NCBI GenBank assembly: GCA_946887085.1
Contig: CAMPKG010000134.1
Span: 1 to 8,648, forward strand
DNA from: an uncultured Sphingobacteriales bacterium
GTDB taxonomy: Bacteria; Bacteroidota; Bacteroidia; Chitinophagales; Chitinophagaceae
Length of the DNA stretch: 8,648 bases
Direction of reading: 5' to 3'
The position numbers and the translations under genes were made by a program. Positions 5,465-8,648 of this stretch are shown one piece after another. Within the stretch, counting starts at the first letter, position 1. Each line of letters begins with the position of its first letter. The notes under the pieces were generated by a model, which searched no databases, had not been told where the DNA came from, and saw nothing but the letters and a program-made list of their open reading frames with translations.

Positions 5465-6073
5465 TCAATAGTTCTTCTTCCCTTTCACCCTGCCCGCTAT
5501 TTTATACGGCGGTCCGCCTGTAGATGCCCCGGCGCTGTATTCAAAATTTACGTAGATGGAATCTTCGGTAACATACACGGGCACTTTGTCCCAATCCAGA
5601 TCGCCGGGCGTAAGGTTGACATGCGGTATGAGCTTGCTGTCGCCATTGCTGTAGGCAACAGCTACTTCACAAGTATCACCCAAAGCGTTGCCGAGTGGGA
5701 ATCCGCTGGTATATAAATAGTACATCCAGCTTTTCTCCGGCCGCCTGCGAAAACACAGGTATATACGTTCATTGTTTTTTGCTTCGGCCTTAAGCAGCCA
5801 GTAGCCGGCTGTGTCTTTCATCGCTGTTATTGCCGGTTCAAACTGCAGTACATCATCCAGCCAGAAACCATTGCTGCCCCACTGCTGTATGTTTAGAGCG
5901 CCCAATGGTATGCATACGGTCTTCACAGGCCCGGGATCGGGCGGATTGGTTGGAGAAGGAGAAGGCGCAGGGTCGTTTGGTATTGCCGGTCTGTCGGCGT
6001 CGTTTTTATTGCACGCAAACATTGTGCAGCAAGCTGCCAGCAGCAGGCACAGGAAATTTATATTTCGTTGCAT
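5465..6073 (-). CDS. lipoprotein with proline-rich linker, unknown function
   Basis: 202-residue predicted lipoprotein. The signal ends MFAC with Cys21 lipidated, followed by NKNDAD, an acidic start often seen in exported Bacteroidota lipoproteins. Residues 29-50 are a Pro/Ser/Asn/Asp linker (PAPSPSPTNPPDPGP) that would hold the C-terminal domain away from the membrane. The domain (about 52-202) is beta-rich with Cys54 and further cysteines in YLCFRR and GDTCEV, and it ends in IAGRVKGKKNY. I do not recognise the family. A TAGGTTTG -7 element with TTG about 20 bp further upstream drives it from the divergent region shared with the VOC gene. It is the first gene of the four-gene minus-strand run down to 3070. 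Confidence 0.75.
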   Translation of the reverse strand: MQRNINFLCLLLAACCTMFACNKNDADRPAIPNDPAPSPSPTNPPDPGPVKTVCIPLGALNIQQWGSNGFWLDDVLQFEPAITAMKDTAGYWLLKAEAKNNERIYLCFRRRPEKSWMYYLYTSGFPLGNALGDTCEVAVAYSNGDSKLIPHVNLTPGDLDWDKVPVYVTEDSIYVNFEYSAGASTGGPPYKIAGRVKGKKNY

Positions 6074-6087
6074 AGCTTTTGTGGTTT

Positions 6088-6095
6088 AATACAAA
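6088..6095 (-). promoter_or_regulatory. -7 promoter element for the proline-linker lipoprotein
   Basis: On the minus strand this is TAGGTTTG, a perfect TAnnTTTG, with a TTG about 20 bp upstream where the -33 element should be. It ends 14 bases before ATG 6073, giving a very short leader. Confidence 0.6.
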
Positions 6096-6184
6096 AGCAA
6101 ACCTATTTGCAGGCTCAATGGCGAACAACCGTAGGAATACGCAATTTTTGACACGGGTTAGTACGTGCTGTTGCAGAGCTTCAC

Positions 6185-6192
6185 TATATTTG
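6185..6192 (+). promoter_or_regulatory. -7 promoter element for the VOC gene
   Basis: TATATTTG is a perfect match to TAnnTTTG and lies 18 bases before ATG 6211. The -33 region is weak. The same octamer occurs at 7681-7688 before another gene. Confidence 0.6.
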
Positions 6193-6210
6193 GTTTTCAG
6201 AATATTGCCA

Positions 6211-6576
6211 ATGAAACACACTGCTACATCCATAAGAACATTCATCGGCGCGAAGGATTACGAAACAAGTCGCGCATTTTATAAAGAACTGGGTTTTGAA
6301 GAACACGTCATTTCCGGTGATATGTGTTATTTCAAAGTGATGGAAAATATTGGCTTCTACCTGCAGGATTATTATGTGAAGGACTGGGTGAATAACTCGA
6401 TGATATTCCTTGAAGTGGATGACGTGCCGCGTTACCTGGAGGGATTACAGGCCTTGAACCTGCCGGCCAGGTACAAGAACGTCAAACTCACCCATATACA
6501 TGATAATGACTGGGGCCGTGAATTCTTTATGCATGATCCCTCGGGAGTGTTATGGCATTTCGGGCAGTTCAACTAA
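6211..6576 (+). CDS. VOC (glyoxalase/bleomycin-resistance fold) protein
   Basis: 121 residues with the single-module length of the VOC superfamily. Visible marks are FIGAKDYETSRAFYKELGF (11-29), the usual first beta-alpha unit, CYFKVMENIGFYLQDYY (39-55), and the closing FFMHDPSGVLWHFGQFN (105-121) with the family's DPxGxxWxF pattern. It is cytoplasmic, as no signal is present. Such stand-alone proteins resemble bleomycin-binding or glyoxalase-like members. The substrate and any metal use cannot be told from the sequence. ATG 6211 is chosen over the earlier in-frame start at 6079 because the latter would cross the promoter and add 44 unrelated residues. Its stop codon overlaps by four bases with the end of the convergent lipoprotein gene. 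Confidence 0.8.
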   Translation: MKHTATSIRTFIGAKDYETSRAFYKELGFEEHVISGDMCYFKVMENIGFYLQDYYVKDWVNNSMIFLEVDDVPRYLEGLQALNLPARYKNVKLTHIHDNDWGREFFMHDPSGVLWHFGQFN

Positions 6577-6839
6577 TCTGGCTTCAGTTTGCAATCGATT
6601 TGCAGATAAGCGCCTTTTTGGCGATGATAGCGGGCGATCTCATCGCATAGCCCCTGCGCTTTTTTTGTGGTAGAAGTATATGTGCTATCTATTTGATAGG
6701 TCCGTCCCCATATTGTCTTACCCGGCGGTAGGGTCATTGCCGGAAAGTAGATGGTACAGGAGCAAGTGTGTTCTTTTTTCTTACATGCGCTGAAGGCAAT
6801 GATACATGAGAGCAATGCGATGGTGGAGGTGTATTTCAT
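6573..6839 (-). CDS. small four-cysteine lipoprotein
   Basis: 88 residues. The signal ends AFSAC (Cys19 lipidated) followed by KKK, a standard Bacteroidota lipobox. The short mature chain has Cys26, Cys28, Cys65 and Cys83 in the order CxC, then KKAQGLC, then DCKL near the end. This resembles a common class of tiny Bacteroidota lipoproteins with a CxC start, a Lys-Ala-x-x-x-Cys helix and a terminal Cys-x-Leu, probably held by two disulfides. The function of that class is unknown to me. The gene lies tail to tail with the VOC gene. A near-consensus TAGATTTT lies upstream on the minus strand (6865-6872). Confidence 0.75.
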   Translation of the reverse strand: MKYTSTIALLSCIIAFSACKKKEHTCSCTIYFPAMTLPPGKTIWGRTYQIDSTYTSTTKKAQGLCDEIARYHRQKGAYLQIDCKLKPD

Positions 6840-7000
6840 AGAAAAGGTATTATAAAGCTACTACAAAATCTACCGTCATTGACATAACCAAGACGACCGC
6901 AGTGTACAGGCAGCGCGTGTTCACAGGTACGGATTCAATAACAGTGCAGCAAACTTTTACCAACGTAAAGTAGAACCATAGTGGTGTTTTTGATTCTCAG

Positions 7001-7034
7001 GATCCGGCAGCGTATACGGCCGGGTCTTTCTTTT
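7001..7034 (+). terminator. plus-strand intrinsic terminator without an evident plus-strand gene
   Basis: GATCCGGC (7001-7008) pairs with GCCGGGTC (7019-7026), one G-T wobble, over the 10-base loop AGCGTATACG, and is followed by TTTCTTTT (7027-7034). This is a textbook intrinsic terminator for plus-strand transcription, yet both neighbours are minus-strand. It lies just past the stop of the EGF lipoprotein and may also end that transcript, but on that strand the hairpin is followed by A-rich, not U-rich, sequence. Confidence 0.65.
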
Positions 7035-7038
7035 CAAC

Positions 7039-7557
7039 TCAATCGCGTATGTAAATACCTTTGCAGGAATCTATTGGATTGATATTTGGTTCGGCATTCC
7101 ACTCAAACTTGTAGTCGTACACAACATCGTTGCCTTTGCTGGCTATCCATCCATACATATACAGTGCGGGGAAACTGCCTCCTATAACCAGGCGCTGCCT
7201 TTCTATCAATATGGTGTCTCTGGCAGTGAGCTTTCCCTTTAATGGATGCCATTGACGCATGTAGTAAAAAGAAAGGGACATTTTCTGTGGTGTGTCCGTT
7301 TCGCGCACAATGAGCGCTACCGGGTCGCCATGGCAAATCTCTCCCGCCCAGTTGCCGGGGAATGGGGATTTGAACGACTGGCAGCCGTCGCCATAGTATC
7401 CGTCGGGGCATTGGCATTTTCCTTCTATACACGTACCACCGTTCAGGCAGGTGGTATTCTTGCAGGGATCTTTTTTCTTGCACGCTACCGATGTCACCAG
7501 CAAATATCCGATGAGTATGGCGGTCATCATTCGTAGCAAAAGCGCAGGGTAGTTCAT
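7039..7557 (-). CDS. lipoprotein with one EGF-like domain
   Basis: 172 residues. The signal ends VTSVAC (Cys26 lipidated) then KKKD. Residues 32-59 form an EGF-like module with six cysteines (32, 37, 43, 48, 50, 59), including CLNGGTC and CPDGYYGDGC. Such a module after a CKKKDPC start recurs in Chitinophagaceae lipoproteins. The remaining 110 residues (PGNWAGEICHGDP, then LSFYYMRQW, KGKLTARDTILIERQRL, YMYGWIASKG) look like a beta sandwich, with Cys75 and Cys165 that may pair. It probably acts at the cell surface; a ligand cannot be named. ATG 7557 is used, but Met10 or Met11 (7530/7527) would also give a complete signal. A one-mismatch -7 element, TAACCTTG, is at 7584-7577. Confidence 0.8.
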   Translation of the reverse strand: MNYPALLLRMMTAILIGYLLVTSVACKKKDPCKNTTCLNGGTCIEGKCQCPDGYYGDGCQSFKSPFPGNWAGEICHGDPVALIVRETDTPQKMSLSFYYMRQWHPLKGKLTARDTILIERQRLVIGGSFPALYMYGWIASKGNDVVYDYKFEWNAEPNINPIDSCKGIYIRD

Positions 7558-7576
7558 ACCGGGTAGATTTATGATA

Positions 7577-7584
7577 CAAGGTTA
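7577..7584 (-). promoter_or_regulatory. possible -7 element for the EGF lipoprotein
   Basis: On the minus strand TAACCTTG matches TAnnTTTG with one mismatch and sits about 19 bases before ATG 7557. No -33 element is clear. Confidence 0.3.
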
Positions 7585-7605
7585 CCCTTATGCTTTCATT
7601 TTGTT

Positions 7606-7635
7606 ATGCGTAGATATACGCGAACTTCTACGCAT
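7606..7635. repeat. 9-bp inverted repeat in a divergent intergenic region
   Basis: ATGCGTAGA (7606-7614) and TCTACGCAT (7627-7635) are perfect inverse complements separated by 12 bp, so their centres are 21 bp apart, two helical turns. A second TACGC at 7617-7621 can pair with GCGTA at 7608-7612 over a four-base loop, giving an alternative hairpin. It lies between the divergent EGF lipoprotein and the gene at 7708 and is a candidate operator. Confidence 0.6.
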
Positions 7636-7680
7636 TTGTTTCAGTCTGCCGGTTTTCGCCTTATACTAGAGCTGTTTTAC

Positions 7681-7688
7681 TATATTTG
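7681..7688 (+). promoter_or_regulatory. -7 promoter element for the gene at 7708
   Basis: TATATTTG is a perfect TAnnTTTG, 19 bases before ATG 7708. TTTTCG at 7653-7658 could serve as a weak -33 region at 22 bp spacing. Confidence 0.6.
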
Positions 7689-7707
7689 AAACAATTAGCA
7701 ACATCGC

Positions 7708-8076
7708 ATGCGCCTATTGTCTTACACTCTTTTTATCTTATGCCTGTTAGCAGCATTATCTGCCTGCGAGAAAGACAGCACATCGCGCAAGCAGGTGTTT
7801 GGCCGGATGGTGGATTCCAACAACAACGGCACTGTTGTGAAGCAATATGTGCTGCATGTACTTACCGGCGACACCAGCAGCGCCGCACGCTCTGCGGTGG
7901 CCTATTATTTCCTTACCGACAGCAGCGGCAATTTCCGTGTTACGTTCGCGGAAGTGGAACCTTCAACTTTATCCGTTACGTATAAAGACGAACAAGCCTA
8001 CACGGGTAAAAGCCTGTGGAAACATCCCATAGACTTTGATACAGAGCTGGATGCAGGCGTGATCAAAGAACAATAG
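7708..8076 (+). CDS. small lipoprotein, carboxypeptidase-regulatory-like fold
   Basis: 122 residues. The signal ends AALSAC (Cys20 lipidated), followed by EKDS. The mature part reads VFGRMVDSNNNGTVVKQYVLHVL, then AYYFLTDSSGNFRVTF and STLSVTYKD. An initial G-x-V strand, a variable loop and a TDxxGNFxV turn are the hallmarks of the transthyretin-like beta-sandwich domain common at the start of Bacteroidota outer-membrane proteins (carboxypeptidase regulatory-like). Here the domain stands alone. This fold is inferred from pattern only. A small adhesive or structural role at the surface is possible. The gene has a perfect -7 element upstream, and its stop codon forms part of a strong hairpin. Confidence 0.7.
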   Translation: MRLLSYTLFILCLLAALSACEKDSTSRKQVFGRMVDSNNNGTVVKQYVLHVLTGDTSSAARSAVAYYFLTDSSGNFRVTFAEVEPSTLSVTYKDEQAYTGKSLWKHPIDFDTELDAGVIKEQ

Positions 8077-8105
8077 CCGCGCGGCGCACACCGCACGGAC
8101 TATTG
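8071..8105 (-). terminator. strong hairpin between convergent genes
   Basis: CAATAGCCGCGCGG (8071-8084) can fold onto CCGCACGGACTATTG (8091-8105) over a six-base loop: a 14-bp stem with one bulged A and one C-A mismatch on the plus strand (a G-U wobble on the minus strand). Reading from the COQ4-type gene it is followed by TTCTTTGATC, so it works best as that gene's terminator. The left arm contains the last codon and stop of the lipoprotein gene (CAA TAG). Confidence 0.65.
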
Positions 8106-8119
8106 CTGGTGCTCGCTCA

Positions 8120-8617
8120 CTATGCTGTCCTTCTCCTGAATATCCATTCCCGCACTTCGCGCGTCGGCATTTGTAAGAACGGTTCAAAGTCTATATCATG
8201 AAAGCGGTTGGCGGCTTTCCCTTTTTTATAAGCCTCATAAAAATCTTCGAGATATTCGGGGTAAAAGAGTATGGTCACCATTGTGCAGGTTACGTAAGGC
8301 AATGACCAGCGCCCGTTGCCGAGTGGCACAAATTGTATACAGGCCTCGTCGCGTATATTGGTACCGTAGTTGAAGAGCACATGGTACACATCATGAAACT
8401 CTGCACGGGGCATCATTTCCAGGTTGTTCGCAGTAAGGAATTTTGCAAGGTCGTTACCCAGGCTTCCTTCGGGCATGTCGCGGAGGGTTTCTATCGTTAC
8501 ATTCCAGGGTTTGCGTCCTCTCCTCATTGCGAAGTAGAGTGGTTTCAGCGCATAGGCAAGTTTCCAGGCCAGCCGTTCGCGCAGCGACTGCCTTTGTGCA
8601 AGTGTTAGCTTTTGCAT
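8120..8617 (-). CDS. COQ4-family protein
   Basis: 165 residues, cytoplasmic or membrane-peripheral, no signal. MPEGSLGNDLAKFL (48-61) and EFHDVYHVLFNYGTN (73-87) match the COQ4 family, and HDVYH (75-79) followed by Glu91 fits the family's HDxxH-x11-E metal-site pattern exactly. Eukaryotic COQ4 acts in ubiquinone biosynthesis, where it has been linked to oxidative decarboxylation of the quinone ring. Bacteroidota normally make menaquinone, so this homologue probably has another role or substrate. At 165 residues it is shorter than mitochondrial COQ4 but covers the core. The start at 8617 has no strong ribosome site in the 31 bases before the window edge. The downstream hairpin at 8071-8105 probably ends its transcript. 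Confidence 0.75.
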   Translation of the reverse strand: MQKLTLAQRQSLRERLAWKLAYALKPLYFAMRRGRKPWNVTIETLRDMPEGSLGNDLAKFLTANNLEMMPRAEFHDVYHVLFNYGTNIRDEACIQFVPLGNGRWSLPYVTCTMVTILFYPEYLEDFYEAYKKGKAANRFHDIDFEPFLQMPTREVREWIFRRRTA

Positions 8618-8648
8618 TTTGGGGTAAAGTTTTGAGGGGTAAAAAAGA

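Noticed and set aside
7103..7579. Second minus-strand open frame over the EGF lipoprotein gene
   Set aside because: Its Arg/His-rich product lacks any domain, while the other frame encodes a lipobox and a six-cysteine EGF module.

Overview
This looks like an accessory stretch of a Bacteroidota chromosome, most likely Chitinophagaceae-like. The reasons are the small lipoproteins with Bacteroidota-style lipobox and basic tails (such as SAC-KKK), two DUF922-type secreted proteins, a DUF6600-type protein, near-perfect TAnnTTTG -7 promoter elements, and the scarcity of strong Shine-Dalgarno sites. No rRNA, tRNA, CRISPR array, insertion sequence or integrase is visible, and no genus can be fixed from the sequence alone.

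Left part (1-3062, all plus strand): an AT-rich leader with a cluster of TTGTYAAC-like motifs precedes a secreted DUF922-type putative zinc peptidase (326-883). A possible frameshifted small gene follows (937-1152), then a membrane-anchored lysozyme-like protein (1249-1842). Next is a single-domain response regulator disrupted by a third copy of a CTTTT pentamer (2002-2429), and then a second DUF922 paralogue (2508-3062). The second paralogue keeps a distal YDxETxH signature that the first has lost.

Middle (3070-6073, all minus strand): read in transcription order this holds a proline-linker lipoprotein (6073-5465), a secreted protein whose lipobox cysteine seems replaced by Phe (5355-4936), a four-cysteine lipoprotein (4791-4288) and a DUF6600 protein with a long basic low-complexity tail (4224-3070). 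A plus-strand open segment with no start codon, ending in a terminator-like hairpin (4794-4934), sits between two of them and may be a gene remnant.

Right part (6074-8648): a VOC/glyoxalase-fold protein (6211-6576) runs convergently into a small four-cysteine lipoprotein (6839-6573). An EGF-domain lipoprotein (7557-7039) and a carboxypeptidase-regulatory-like lipoprotein (7708-8076) diverge from a 150-bp intergenic region with a 9-bp inverted repeat. A COQ4-family protein (8617-8120) ends the window, separated from the preceding gene by a strong hairpin.

The recurring theme is export: nine of the twelve recognised genes carry a signal peptide, lipobox or membrane anchor. The left block pairs putative secreted metallopeptidases with a cell-wall hydrolase candidate and a receiver protein, and the right block is a mixed set of unrelated small lipoproteins. 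A shared pathway is an inference from proximity only. The strongest single oddity is the pentanucleotide-repeat frameshift in the receiver gene.
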